A DNA stretch of 64,000 bases from positions 112,853,546 to 112,917,545 of the forward strand of contig CP136068.1 in NCBI GenBank assembly GCA_032622095.1, written 5' to 3'. Made by a program: the position numbers and the translations under genes. The DNA comes from Siphonodentalium dalli. Taxonomy: Eukaryota; Mollusca; Scaphopoda; Gadilida; Siphonodentaliidae. The notes under the pieces were generated by a model. The model was not told where the DNA came from. It saw only the letters and a program-made list of their open reading frames with translations, and did no database searches. This document shows, piece after piece, positions 24,204 through 36,900 of the stretch (position 1 is the stretch's first letter; each line of letters opens with the position of its first letter).

Positions 24204-24355
24204 CCCGCACTTAGAATCGCCTCATTCTGAGTCGATAATACGACTAAAACGCTCTTACATTCAGGACATTATCGACTCAAAATGAGGCAATTCTAAGCAG
24301 ATTATAATTATCTACCTAAATCTAGTTCTATTATAAGCAGATAATGTGCGGGTTT
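24204..24355. mobile_element. Small hairpin element with CCCGCAC ends
   Basis: Bases 24210-24239 (TTAGAATCGCCTCATTCTGA...) pair with 24268-24297 around a loop that contains AACGCTCTTA. Outer GCCCGCAC and GTGCGGG extend the symmetry to about 24355. An AAAGAGCGTA lies just outside at 24156. Confidence 0.5.
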
Positions 24356-25234
24356 TTAGGGAGAACAGGCTGAATATCAAGCAAAATTGTGGGATGTAAA
24401 TGGAATTGCGCGTTGTTTGGTATGTTCCAATGTGCCGGTTAATTCAGTTTGGAAATCCAAGGTGGACACACCAAACAGAGACCATCTATCCACGTCACTG
24501 ATGACTAATGAACAATATTGAACGATTGAAATTATTTGTTGGATTGTGCGCAGTACAATGGCACAGCAAAGAAAAGTAACAAATGTAATGAATTTGTGGA
24601 CTGACCAATGTTTAACAGTTTTGGGTGATAATTAAATGCATCGTCATAGTGGGTAAGTTTGGACACAAAATGGCACTGTTGAGAATTGCTAGCCACGGGA
24701 GGGAAGGGTTCGTCATGCTAGAATTTCCAAAAACTGATTGGGATATCATGCAGATGGAAACATCTAACATCCATGGGATGGGGGTGCGGAGATGGGTGTG
24801 CGGGGATGGGTGTGCGAAATTATCTAATGTCACGAAAACCCTTTAGTCACATCACTGGTTATAAACTGTTTTGTCTCGATAATCCTCGCCACTCAATATT
24901 TCGGCGATGAATGGGTCACCGTGAATCACTCTCTCAAATAAAATCGTAACTATGTTTTGCTTATCGCACCCTCTTTAAGTTGTTCATTACAAGTCGCACA
25001 TGCAGATCTGGTGACACATTACGTGTATTTACGATATGCTGTTCAGGCTTTTAATAATGACTCCGACTTATTAAATTTCTTCCAAGACATAATGCATGGT
25101 CGACCTTCTACCCTCCGGGACTCAACTTCACCCCATTAATTTTCTTCCTTAATGTATCTTCTAACCTTTGCCTGATGGCAACAAGAAAAAAAGCCTCATT
25201 TTGCTTGATATGCACTAAATATATATGGTCGCCA
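24356..25234. other. No gene recognised
   Basis: Contains a short G-rich repeat at 24773-24815 (GGATGGGTGTGCGG type). Nothing else recognised. Confidence 0.35.
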
Positions 25235-25723
25235 TTATAGTAAAGATACTGTCACATGCGGCCCTGTTCTCCATTTCGTTCGTAGTGCTAATATACCACC
25301 CTTAGAAATTAGCAGAAAATCCGACCCAAAAATACAATATGTCAACATTTGCAACAATTTCGACATTTCACCACATATCGTTTGTCTCTGCGGGAGCACA
25401 TTGACATTTTGGTGTGATGTTATACATTTATCAGTTAAAGAGTAATTTAAGTACACATTGAGACCGAAATGTGTATTCTTTGCTGAATATGTTTGCCCGA
25501 TGTCAATTTTTCCAAATGCCGGTATAATGCCGAATTGACGCTGATCACGTAATGTCTGTTTCGAATCAGTGGGTATTATTGTCGTGACAACTTGGCAAGT
25601 ACAGTAATGCATATATGTGTAGAAGATGCCCGTGCCAGGATTTCTCTTAATATATCTGGGTTGAGGATTTTTCACCATTATCCAAGACCGTAAAAGGAAA
25701 ACAAAAAGCAGCACTGTGGGCAT
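25235..25723 (-). CDS. Possible exon or short ORF, 162 codons, unknown
   Basis: This is the longest minus-strand ORF outside shadows of real genes. It begins with a hydrophobic stretch (MPTVLLFVFLLRSWIMV) and contains spaced Cys and Lys residues but no domain I recognise. In sequence this AT-rich, an ORF of this length in 64 kb could arise by chance. A TTCAG acceptor-like site lies inside it. Further minus-strand open stretches lie upstream at 26323-26383 (flanked by a strong TTTTTTTTCAG acceptor and a GT donor), 26900-27130 and 27335-27541, so a poorly resolved minus-strand gene is possible. Confidence 0.2.
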   Translation of the reverse strand: MPTVLLFVFLLRSWIMVKNPQPRYIKRNPGTGIFYTYMHYCTCQVVTTIIPTDSKQTLRDQRQFGIIPAFGKIDIGQTYSAKNTHFGLNVYLNYSLTDKCITSHQNVNVLPQRQTICGEMSKLLQMLTYCIFGSDFLLISKGGILALRTKWRTGPHVTVSLL

Positions 25724-27715
25724 TGTGGGCTTTTCATAAGGAAAAGGTGGAAGTATTTCTTATTTTTTCTGTTGAAAAGCTTCACGCTGTACTCGGAAAA
25801 TTATATTTCTGTGCACGTACCCTAAATTGATAATTGCATAGACGCTTGGTAACTTTAGACACAGCTTAAACATGTTTATCAAAAGCGAATGCACAGTATT
25901 ATTGTGGAAATTTTTGAAGACAGTGGCTTCAGAAGTGCAAATGATTCATTCATAGCAGCAATGCGTGAGTTCATAAGTGAAGAAAACTGAAGTAGATCAT
26001 TACCAGCAAATCACCAGCCCCATGGAGACTGATACGCTCAATTGTAAATATTTACATATCGATTCGGGACGCAACAATTGGCGATAAACTAACGCAAATG
26101 ATTTCGCCATCTATACTCATTGCTTTTAATAAATATATAAGACTGACGGTGTGTGTTGTAAATTTGGGTTAATATTAATAAATTAAAGTAACTACTTTCA
26201 TCAAGATTTCTATTGGATCACCCAACCGGAGTGTTTTATATGTCTTTAATATAAGTACAATTTTATATGAGACATTTGTTCCGCAGAGGTTCAGAGAATA
26301 TGCATTTGACGAAAAATAATACCTGCTCGGTTGTATTCAGTGCTGAACTTGGCCAAAAGTGTGTAGAGAAAACAGTTGATCAACTGAAAAAAAAATAAAA
26401 CGACAGAGATTCATATCCTGGATTAAGTCAGAATGTCCAGGAATATCCTCGGTGTCATATCTCATCATTCGATAAACACTTCTCGTACCTTCACCCAGGA
26501 CTTGATTCTCTGTGGCAGCGCCTACTCGAAACAAATCCGGAAGGTGAATTGTGGTTTTATAGTAAAGCTGTTGCGGTCGATAAGTTAAGAACATTCACGA
26601 ACATTGAGAAAATATATTGACTATCCAAAATATACAGTAATCACTCTATTCGCGTCACTTGAGTCACGGTATAAATCAAAAATCAATTTGGCAGCAAACA
26701 CACCATATCTGTCACTGGCCACATGAAAAAAACATTGTCATCGTTCATTGTTATCCATTTTCTCCTATACTACCATTGCCAACGGAATGCTGTACAATGG
26801 TCCATTTAATATTTATGTCAACTGAACACATAATATTTTTCAGGGGCATTGTAGAAACATGAACACTTATCTACTGTGATGCATTTGCATGTTAATTCAT
26901 TACAGTATGCTACATATAAAACAGTGCATGTCCAGAAAGTGACTGATTGTAAAAACATGCCACTTCGGTTCTACGTATTGCGAAAACCTAAGTGTACGGG
27001 TGTGCAGCATTGACAATTGTGTCGCTTTTTCATAGGCACATAATGTCGGATTGTAACGGACAAAACGGACAAAACACTTGGACAGTGACCCACCAAATAT
27101 TAAGTGACCTTCTTTGTGCATATACAACATGTTAAAGAGTCTATTGGAAATAAGTTATGTGGCTATATAGCCACACATTAGCCACACAAATATCAATTGT
27201 ACCCAAATATAGCCATGTAAGTCGTAGTTTGTGATATCTGTTAATCCAACGTTCTTTAGTCTTATAGAAACGAAGTAGTGTCAATAGATAAAATCTTCAC
27301 ATCGTGTCTGTTCATGTAGTACGGGAATGTTTACCTACCCTCTGTCAGCCGTAAACATGGAATTTATGGCAACGGTGTAGGTGTCACAACCTTCTTCAGG
27401 GATGGGGTATAACGTGTCAATTTTACGTTTCTGAACTGGCAGCATTTGATTGATGGATGGGGATCGGAGGAGTGGAGTCAAAAAATTGGTAAAATATTTT
27501 GTTTTCGTCGATGGTCCTATATGTTGGTGTATCATGGACATGATGAATACAATATGTGATCTAAAGTTACCGGATATGATGTCAAGTCAGTAATGGAGGT
27601 CAAGAAAGGGGCACCTTATATATAACCATCGCCATGATACCAATCTTTATGTAATGGAATAGTTTAAACATTCCTAAGTGACGCCGTCCGAGATATAGGT
27701 GGGGTCGGGGCACAA
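25724..27715. other. No firm gene; possible minus-strand exons
   Basis: The open stretches noted with the 25235-25723 ORF lie here. A perfect 16-bp palindrome, GTGGCTATATAGCCAC, sits at 27159-27174. No element ends recognised. Confidence 0.3.
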
Positions 27716-28085
27716 TTAAAGTGATGTGAAACTCTCCGGTAGGGTGATCAAATAGCAATGGAGAATAATCTTGCTCAAAGTAGTAATTTTTACAAATATT
27801 ATATCCAAATTGACAACAAACACCGTCATTCTTGTATATTAATTAAACACAATGACTCTCGATTGCGAACTCGTTTTTGTTAGCTTATCGTAGATAATTG
27901 CGTCCCGAATAGAGAAGTAAATATGTACAATTGCGCCTAGTTCAGACGATGTTTTCTATGGAGTGGTATGGTCGATTTGTTTGAAATTTTCGGTGATGTT
28001 ACTAGAATGCTATATTCCTCCAGTTGGCATAGTGCCTGAATACTAACTTATTAGTTTCACGCACCCGAATAAGTACATAATATAT
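27716..28085 (+). repeat. Dispersed repeat family with one 55-bp module
   Basis: It starts with TAAAGTGATGTGAAAC..CTCCGGTA..GGTGATCAAATA..AATGGAGAATAATCT, then continues through TTGACAACAAACACCGTCATTC, TTAGCTTATCG and GTTTCACGCACCCGAATAAG. The same body follows the 11-unit array at 31072-31680 and occurs without its head at 34228-34500. A diverged copy follows ACTAGCAGGGTTACCCGG at 56577, which suggests a RTE-type or SINE-like family. Confidence 0.65.
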
Positions 28086-29399
28086 ATTTAAAGTTAAGGG
28101 TACTACATGTAGGTAATCTTGGTCATTGATAAAGAATACCGACTGAGAGCTCAATTCATGTTTGTATTAGTTAACCAATATCAGGGGTAACATATATACG
28201 TATAGTTACTTTTTTTAAACCGGGCTACGTCGGGCAACCGTGCTCGTTTTTTAATATATCAGTATGTGTACTGACTCAAATCCTAATGGTAGCGCAATTG
28301 TTGTCGATCGACTGTTGTGTTTGGAAGCAAGGTAAACGTATAACGCTGCCAACTGTGTGGAGCTTGGGGTCGTTTATATTTTATGGAGTGTATTGACGTT
28401 TCAGAACCTATCATTGTCAGTTCTGCGAGTGACGAAAATCGATTGCAGAAAGTTATTTTCACATAGCAAATTCTGAACTTTAAGTACTTGTGCACACCGC
28501 TGTATTCCGGTGGACAATTGGAAAGCTCGACAGGACAATCCGAACAAGTTGGCGTCATTTTGTGTAAGACGACAATCCGCGTGGAGTAATCGATGAAGGT
28601 TCCCAATCAGTTACGTCTAATGCACCCCATATATGCAGATCAATATTCGTTTCAAAGCATCTGAAACGTGAACAACTGTTTCCGATATCTAACGCTATAC
28701 ATTTGAATCGACCATCAGTACTGTGTCACACCATTGTCCTCGTGTATAAAGAGAATTCAAACCTCCCGTTGTCTGACTGAAAGAGCGTATTTCAATGAAA
28801 TTCTACTATTTCTTTATTTCGCCAAGTAGAACAGATTTTGAGTGACAGTGTTATCGATATAAACATAGCTTAGATCCCGCGTTGTTATGATAAAAGTGTA
28901 TCACAGAACCACACTTATATTTAATTGCCTTCATAAAAATATATATATATACCAGTTGATAGGATGTATATATAGATGTTCACATTCAGACGCAAATGGG
29001 CTCCTTGAAAAGCTAGAATTTTTACAAGAGAAATACAGTAAAGGAAAATATTTCTAATGGGACATTTTGGTATAGATATACTAATATAATAATGGTGCTT
29101 ATATACCATAATAATATAATAATGGTGCTTATATACCGCTTATCTCCCTTATCTGTATAACGTCATGCTAAGCGCGCGCTTCACATTGTTACCACATCGG
29201 TTGATGATTGCTAAGTGTATTGCCTGCAGCCAGTGTACAGGCGCATCACTAGAGCGGCTTGCGCTTACCAAACCGACAGGTCCCTATTTCTCAAATATAG
29301 GTGCGACGAAGCGAACACAGTACAAGTGACATTGCATAATAATCATAACTTGTCCTGGCCACCACACGTCGTTAATCCCACCAAGTCACTGCTGTGATA
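28086..29399. other. No gene; short tandem repeat at 29081-29138
   Basis: A 29-bp unit containing AATAATGGTGCTTATATACC is repeated twice in tandem at about 29081-29138. Otherwise unassigned; the 107-codon minus-strand ORF at 28283-28606 shows no domain. An AAAGAGCGTA occurs alone at 28780. Confidence 0.35.
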
Positions 29400-29406
29400 A
29401 CTGAAT

Positions 29407-29491
29407 AGTCCACTGGTGGGTTGCGAACTCACCTCGATGTGTTGAAAACGAAGTCACGTCCCACACGCTAATTATTAGACCACGGGGCTCC
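29407..29491 (-). other. tRNA-like sequence (pseudo-tRNA or SINE head)
   Basis: On the minus strand, GGAGCCCCGTGGTCTAATAA opens like a tRNA with an A-box-like TGGTCTAATAATTAGCG, and GTGAGTTCGCAACCCAC resembles a T arm with a B-box-like core and one stem mismatch. The 3' acceptor strand does not pair with GGAGCCC and the anticodon arm is unclear, so this is not a functional tRNA. It ends 18 bp before the MITE at 29510. Confidence 0.35.
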
Positions 29492-29561
29492 ACATAAGTG
29501 GGGACAATATGTGACCCGCCATATCAAATCCAGTCGTAAGTCGGGATTTTTTTTACCCTGT

Positions 29562-29630
29562 GCCAAAGCATTCTCTTATATATGCGAGTCGACCATAGGT
29601 CGCCTCGCATATATAAGAGAATGCATTGGC
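29562..29630. repeat. 69-nt hairpin, copy 3
   Basis: Same hairpin as 5344-5412, with one arm substitution (GCCAAAGC for GCCAATGC). Confidence 0.85.
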
Positions 29631-29853
29631 CTAACAATTTTTTATCATTTTTTTAAAATAAATGTTTCTTACAATTTTTAGGAAATAAAATAAAAAAACA
29701 TCCATTACCCTGCAGGGAGCCCCACACATATATAGAAGCATATAGAAGAGTGTCGTCTGCTCGTGTTTGTTTGTCTGGGGCTCTGTATGGGTGAAATTAT
29801 AAAATTGTTAAAGAATACAAGAAAAAATTATTAAAATTGTAAAATATTGTTAG

Positions 29854-29924
29854 GCCAATGCATTCTCTTATATATATGCGAGGCGACCTATGGTCGACTC
29901 GCATATATAAGAGAATGCATTGGC
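29854..29924. repeat. Hairpin, copy 4 (71 nt, reversed)
   Basis: Same hairpin as 5492-5560, with an additional TA in the left arm. Confidence 0.85.
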
Positions 29925-29975
29925 ACAGGGTAAAAAAATCCCGACTTACGACTGGATTTGATATGGCGGGTCACA

Positions 29976-30775
29976 TATATCCTGTAACAATTTTGTGAAT
30001 ATACTGAAATGATTTATGTTACTCCCAACCACAACCAAACCTACTAGAAAAAAACGAATTCAGTGCAACCCTAAAAGACAACATATTCTTCAACTGCAAC
30101 CCGATCACACCCACCCCATATAGTATCATCCATCTTATCACATCTCACCCTGCACCGCACATTGTATATGAAAATCTTGTTCTTCTTCATAACACTGCAT
30201 GTCTAGTATAATGAATGAGAATGTGAATAATGTATTATCTGGAGGGGCCTCCATGTGTAGAAGAGAACATTTGCTACAGTAGAGCCATGTTGTGCATACA
30301 TGTATATGTATATACATGTTTCCGATTATCCAATAAACTCTATTGAATTTTAATTTTAATTCGACAAAATTGTTCAATGCTTTGACGTTGTCAACTTTAA
30401 TTTATTTCCAAATGTTGATTAAACCTTGGTGTCGTATTGGACTACATGTATTTGACATTTATCGACGATGCCATTGCAGCAGTAATGCTAACATAATTTA
30501 TCAATTGTTTCGATGTGCGAAATCGGGTTAGTAGAAAGTTATTAATAATGAAATTTAGAAGAAAGTTGATCTGCTTTTAAATATACTTGTTGCTGTTAGT
30601 TAATTTACAGGCTATTATTTAAAAAAAAATCATATTTTACATGAACCCACTCCGAAAACATTGCATGGGTCCATTTAATCGGACATGGTTCCTGGAGAGT
30701 GTTATTGATTGCGTTTCATATATAATCATCCATGTTCCGCAGGTTGACTTGTGACATTCCACTCAGATACCATAG
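29976..30775. other. Upstream region of the Reeler gene
   Basis: No other gene seen. The proximal part holds the candidate TATA box at 30719. Confidence 0.4.
30719..30726 (+). promoter_or_regulatory. Candidate TATA box of the Reeler gene
   Basis: TATATAAT lies 57 bp before the ATG at 30776, predicting a short 5' UTR. A TTCCGCAG sequence at about 30742 could instead be a 5'-UTR splice acceptor, which would move the promoter upstream. Confidence 0.35.
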
Positions 30776-30965
30776 ATGGATACTCTAACAATTCTGACAG
30801 CGCTGGTATTCGCAGCTCGAGTAGCGGCGTACTCGACCGGGCCGCCTAAGAGCGCATGCACGTCGTTGACTCCAACCGGACACTATCCGTCCACTTCAAC
30901 AAACATCGGTTTTACGTTGAGTCTGAATGGAGCAACGCAGTATACGCCAGGTGGGCGAGTTACTG
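30776..30965 (+). CDS. Reeler gene exon 1
   Basis: ATG in the context CCATAGATGG; encodes the signal peptide and first third of the Reeler domain including C28. The donor is ACTG|GTTAGT, ending in phase 1. Without splicing the frame stops at 30970, immediately after the donor. Confidence 0.8.
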
Positions 30966-33900
30966 GTTAGTTTAAAACTATCTCCCCATATGAGTTTGTC
31001 ACTCTTGGTATGCGGAAATTCAGGACATTTCAGGCGGTGCGCGGGATTCATACCCCGCAGTTGGGCGGTATTAAAGTGATGTAAAACACTCCGGTATCCA
31101 TGGTGATCAAATAGAAATGGAGAATAATCTTAAAGTGATGTGAAACACTCCGGTAGGGTGGTCAAATAGAAATGGAGAATAATCTTAAAGTGATGTGAAA
31201 CACTCCGGTATGGTGATCAAATAGAAATCGAGAATAATCTTAAAGTGATGTGAAACACTCCGGTATGGTGATCAAATATAAATGGAGAATAATCTTAAAG
31301 TGATGTGAAACACTCCGGTAGGGTGATCAAATATAAATGGAGAATAATCCTAAAGTGATGCGAAACACTCCGGTATGGTGATCAAATAGAAATGGAGAAT
31401 AATCTTAAAGTGATGTGAAACACTCCGGTATGGTGATCAAATATAAATGGAGAATAATCTTAAAGTGATGTGAAACACCCCGGTATGGTGATCAAATATA
31501 AATGGAGAATAATCCTAAAGTGATGTGAAACACTCCGGTATGGTGATCAAATAGAAATGGAGAATAATCTTAAAGTGGTGTGAAACAATCCGGTATGGTA
31601 ATCAAATATAAATGGAGAATAATCTTAAAGTGATGTGAAACACTCCGGTAGGGTTATCAAATATACATGGAGAATAATCTTGTTCAAAGTAGTGATTTTT
31701 ACAAATATTATATGCATATTGACAACACACGGTCATTCTTATATATTAATTAAATGCATTGACTCGATGGCGAAATAATAGTTTTCGTTCGGTTATCGCA
31801 GATAGATGCGTCCCGCCCCGAGTAGTAACTATTTACATTTCAGCGTAGTTCAGACAATGTTTTCTATGGAGTAGTACGGTCGATTTGCTTCAAATTTTCG
31901 GCGATGTTTGTAGAATGGTACATTCCTCCAGTTTGCATAGCGCATGGATACTAACTGATCAGTTTCACGCACCCGAACAAGTGCATAATATGTCATTAAG
32001 AAATCACACCCCATCGTAAATGGTATTCAGATAAAAAGCTGGTACAGGTACGCGACTTTGATGGCGAAACATTGTGGTATACAGGGCGCTACATGTTGTT
32101 TGCCCGTGACTAACATTCACATATCAACCGCGACGCACGTTCTTATATACATGTAAGTATATATGGACTCAGATCGGGGTTACATTGTGTCGGCCTTTGA
32201 CTTCTTTGAATCTGATCCAGAGTCCCATATAAGTTCTACTTTTTGCAATTCCCCCACAATGTGTACCCATATTCACTGGCAATATCGATCGTCAATTCAT
32301 CTTGGTTAAAGTACAACACTAGCAATATCAGTATTTATTAGACTGAAAACGCCGTTAATTAAAAATGGTAATATGATCAGTGAATTATATCATTTCTTGT
32401 GACGTCATTGATCTTACGTCGCTTACTAATCCAGACTGAATTTTCGATGGTTGATCTTTCTTCGAATCGGGACTTTCATGCATTAATACTAGGTGTAGTA
32501 ATCACATGACATGCAATCAAACAACCCATTTAGCAGGCGGACCATACTCATGCAGATCGGTAGAATGAGTATTGCCACGCCATCAAATTACGCGAACAAG
32601 CGCGTTCACGGTCGTGTGAGAGTGAAGCAACTGTGACATAATCTCAAGACGTTATCCCCATCTTATATAAACGCCGCAATCGATATCAAGTACAGCTCCA
32701 CCCATGTAAACCGCCGTCCCGAAAAGGCGTCTTCGTCATTTCTGGTCAAGGCTCCATAAACCTGGTTTAGCTGGACCGTCGAATTATATGGTTTAGGTGT
32801 AATTACACCATTTAGTCGCGCCAAAGGGTCAGTTACCATACACGAAAATGTTATATTTAGACAGTATGTTTGACATAAATGTTGCTCATGTTTACTGAAA
32901 CCAAAGTCTTTATATATGTTTATTTGGTTGGTGCTTTAATATAGGCTTACATACTGATTTCTGCTAATTTGGTGACTTGACACCAGTCTCATTGTCTCAT
33001 ATGGCGTGGTGATTTGAACGTGGTATTTTAGCCGATCAGCCTGCTCGTTACAATTATGGGACGAGACATGTACACTTCGATTTTTTTTTCAAAGTGACAC
33101 CGACACCTGGAAGTATTCTGGGCATAATAATGCAGGCGAGATTGGCGGGGACCACCACAGCGGTTGGCGAGTGGTCAACTGGACAGTCAGCAGATTACAA
33201 ACTCATGAATTGTCCACAGACTGGTGATACAATCACCCATAGTAGAGCTGGAGTAAAGAGCCCAGCCCTTGTCTGGACAGCACCAAGCACCAACGTTGGA
33301 AATATCGAATTTGTGTGGGTATTTACATGTATGGTGCAGCAGTCACTGCACCACCGTCACGGAATCACTGTACAAACATCTATATATAAACTCTTCACAA
33401 CAATTCAAATGAAAATTGAAAAATATGTGAAATAGTTGACATAAAGGTGATCATGTGAGGTTTCATGAATTCCCGTGTTCTCGTAGTTTTCCATACCCCT
33501 ATCGAAATTTAACGATAATAATTTAGTAATTTTTCACTAAATTTGTCAAATGTTTTATCTTAGAACATGTTCGGACACCGTTGTTCATAATGCACATACA
33601 TCACATAACGCATATGGCGTTCTAAGTGTCAATTTCGCGTTTCTGAAAAAAATAATAATTTAGGAGGTGCGAATAAGTTGCGGCACTTGTTTAGACCTGT
33701 TGTGGGTCTATTATAGTCTATGTGGTTCACAGATTATATCCAATTATATGTGACACTTTTATCAAAATTAGAGTATTCTTTTAGCAATTTCACTATGTTT
33801 ATTGCAGTTTTTTTAGGACTAGCATATACATTGGTCCACTGTTGTATATCAGTTAAATGAGATAATGTCATGATGGTTTCTAATTAATATAAACAATGTA

Positions 33901-36900
33901 GAAGATATCATGTCCCGTTTATTGGAGCAGTAATGTGTCTATGAGGTGACAATTGTACTCTAGGAAATCTTTATTTTATTATAGGGATAACAGTTGTCTT
34001 CCCTGAAGACAATTAAATTGATCTCGCTTTCAGACAACAAGCAACATATTATGCTACACACAATATACTTTGCATTTCATGTATATAAACATTTATTGTT
34101 TGGGGGGGGGGGGGGCAACACAATTAAAAACAATTCTGCCCACGGATTGCTAGACGACGAATCTCCCCGATTGTCTGAATATATACGTACATGTACCAGG
34201 GCGTGGTAAAGACTAATACACTAGTATTGACAACAAACACCGTCACTCTTCTATATTAATTAAACACAATGACTCTCGGTGGCGAAATCGTTTGTGTTAG
34301 CTTATCACAGATAGTTGCGTCCCGAATCGAGAAGTAATTATTTACAATTGCGCGTAGTTCAGACGATGTTTGCTATGGAGTGGGAAGGTCGATTTGTTTG
34401 AAATTTTCGGTGATGTTACTAGAATGCTATATTCCTCCTGTTGGCATAGTGCCTGAGTACTAACTTATTAGTTTCACGCACCCGAATATGTACATAAATA
34501 AATTAGACAAATACATATGTTTAAACTAAAATAAAATTGACAAAGCCGAGATATGGTCTAGAGTATGAAACGACAACCCTGCTGAACAAACATAATCCAA
34601 CACGACAAATAACACCCATATCCCCGGCAATTGGACGAAAGAAATGTTTGTATTTGTCTTTCTTTATTTTCTGACCAACTGTTACATTTGCAGGGCAACA
34701 CTTGTCGAGACGAAGGCGATGTTCCAGGTAGGCGTCACGAGCAGCGCACTGCCACCAGCACAGAGCGGTTGGCCAAGTATGTACATGTACTTAAAGATAT
34801 ACTTTCCAACGGGACACCAAATTCAGCCTGTTCTCGTGAAAATAAGAACAATACGGGATTATTTTTACTGTTGCCCATATAGAGCGTATTTGAGGAAACC
34901 AATACGCTATATATATATATATTGGAGGTTATAAAATAAGCCCATATCGTGCTTATTTGCATACACAATAAGCCCATATTACCACCATTTAATCTTCGTT
35001 TTTCCATCAACAGACTGGCGCTCTGTATAATGTGTTTTCATTGTGGCCCGCGTCATTAATAATAACGGGAACAATGAAGAGTCCAGAGATTTTATACTTT
35101 TCTGCTTCAATAACCTGTATATTGTCGGTAATCACAATATGTAGGTGAACAAAGGTATTGGTGGTTCAATGGTCGCAATGGAGTTGAATCAGTATCTCTT
35201 AGACGCGATTAGTTATTCCAAGAGTTGGGGTAGCATGCGGCCAAATAAGGTATGAGATATCATGATACCCTTGTCAATGACGTGTAACAAACTAATGTTT
35301 AAAGACACGGTTGGCCTTGGCGGTGGGTATCCTGTGAAAATATCTCCACCCGTCAAAAACCGCCACAAACAGAAATAACATCAAAATGTAGATAGACTTT
35401 GTCCGTATACAAATAAGAAATATCGCATAAACAGTATGTTATGGTCATATGTTTGACCATTGTTATGTAAAAAGTTACTTTTCTGGTGTTTGTTTATATT
35501 ATGATGGTAAACATAAAGAGCGTTCCTTGTTGGTGAATACCTGATATGGAACTAATAAAGAGCGTTTATGCCATTTGTGTGCGATTAGCCAGTAGCATTA
35601 TGTTGTCTTCATTGTGCTCTTGCTTAGGTAAAATATAGTAGGTCTTTATGATAACATGCCGTTTACGCGATGGTCATGGTATATATGAACGGAACTGTAT
35701 GCGTTTTACTGTTTTTCTGTTTACGGTTTGGAACAAATATTAATATTTTCGACAATTAAGGCCGCACGTGCCTTTAATATATGATGATACTGATTTGACC
35801 ATCCATCGGCTAGTCAATGGTTACTACCAGCCATAACCAATTAAGAATATGATTTTGTTAATTATGCTTGCATGTTCTTATACTGTATCATTTATATCTC
35901 CCACGTATTGTACTTACTTATATACATTTAACCTTGGCAATTACAATCACTGGGGAAGGAATTTAATCCTACAATGTAGATCCGGGAACACATCAAACTA
36001 TATCTACTATCTTATGTACTATCGAACATCACATATGCTTTTCGCTATTGATACTGTGCAATTCTTGTTTTATACAGTTAGGGACACTTTTGGAAGTCAG
36101 TTGTCTCCTACATCGCTGTTGACTAATATACATGTACACAACCTTTGATATAAATTTGAGTACCTGTATGGCCACATTATGTTCATTGTGAGGAACATCA
36201 TAAATAAAGATGGGGTAGAACATCAAACAGGTTAATATAAGTGGATACATATTTGACAATACCATAGTGTGTTTTGAGATGTGTCTCATCTCAATTAGTT
36301 AGAAGTATGATTTTACTTCTAACGAGTTGAGATAAAACACATCTCAAAACACAACACTATTCTGTCCCCGTACGTCATTTTAGACAGTTTGCACCGCACA
36401 CAATTTAGAAGAGCTACATGTAGTGTTGTATTTATCTTATGCCAATTAAGAATAATTTGGTAATTTCGAAGAGCAATTCCCGTTACGCATGAATACGAAG
36501 TTACAGTACATGTGATGAGGTCGCGAATTTATGGAACATTGGGGTGATTTGTCAGCAATAAATAAGATATAATTCCGGATTTAATATGAATCCATGTTCA
36601 GAAATCAGAATTGTGAAATTCTTTCAATCAAATTCCAATGTTCTCAAACAAAAGCAAAGTCTTTCAAACTGTTATTTCGCTAGATTGAAAATAACCATAC
36701 AAATTCTGTGAAACGTGTACATCGTAAATTTGGCAAATTGTGTGCGGTGCAAGCTGTCTAAAATGACGTACGGGAACAGAATAGTGAAAGCTAAAATTTA
36801 GTCCTATTATGAACATTTAATCATGTTTCATCGAATATGTAGCTACATTACTATTTTATTCCACTTGTATGCATTAATTTATTCGTGTAAACCATCCGAA

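Larger units (their letters stand above)
29510..29975. mobile_element. MITE, 466 bp, TA duplication, two 69-nt-type hairpins
   Basis: The long inverted ends begin TGTGACCCGCCATATCAAAT and run about 120 bp, including one hairpin in each arm (29562-29630 and 29854-29924, the latter 71 nt with an extra TA). TA flanks both ends (29508-29509 and 29976-29977). The copy at 49286-49743 has the same ends. The centre holds a non-palindromic stretch with CCCTGCAGGGAGCCCC. It is non-coding; TA targeting suggests a Tc1/mariner-like source. Confidence 0.85.

Noticed and set aside
24612-24846. Overlapping 73-codon ORFs on both strands
   Set aside because: Mirror-image openings in a GC-skewed short repeat, without domain character.
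29407-29491. A functional tRNA gene
   Set aside because: The acceptor stem does not pair and the anticodon arm is not convincing, so only a tRNA-like remnant is claimed.
31072-31680. CRISPR array
   Set aside because: Units are contiguous 55-bp tandem repeats with no variable spacers, in a eukaryotic intron.
33315-33435. Continuation of Reeler exon 2 past 33314
   Set aside because: The frame stays open to 33435, but the GT|GTGGGT donor gives the correct phase and restores the Reeler motif with exon 3.
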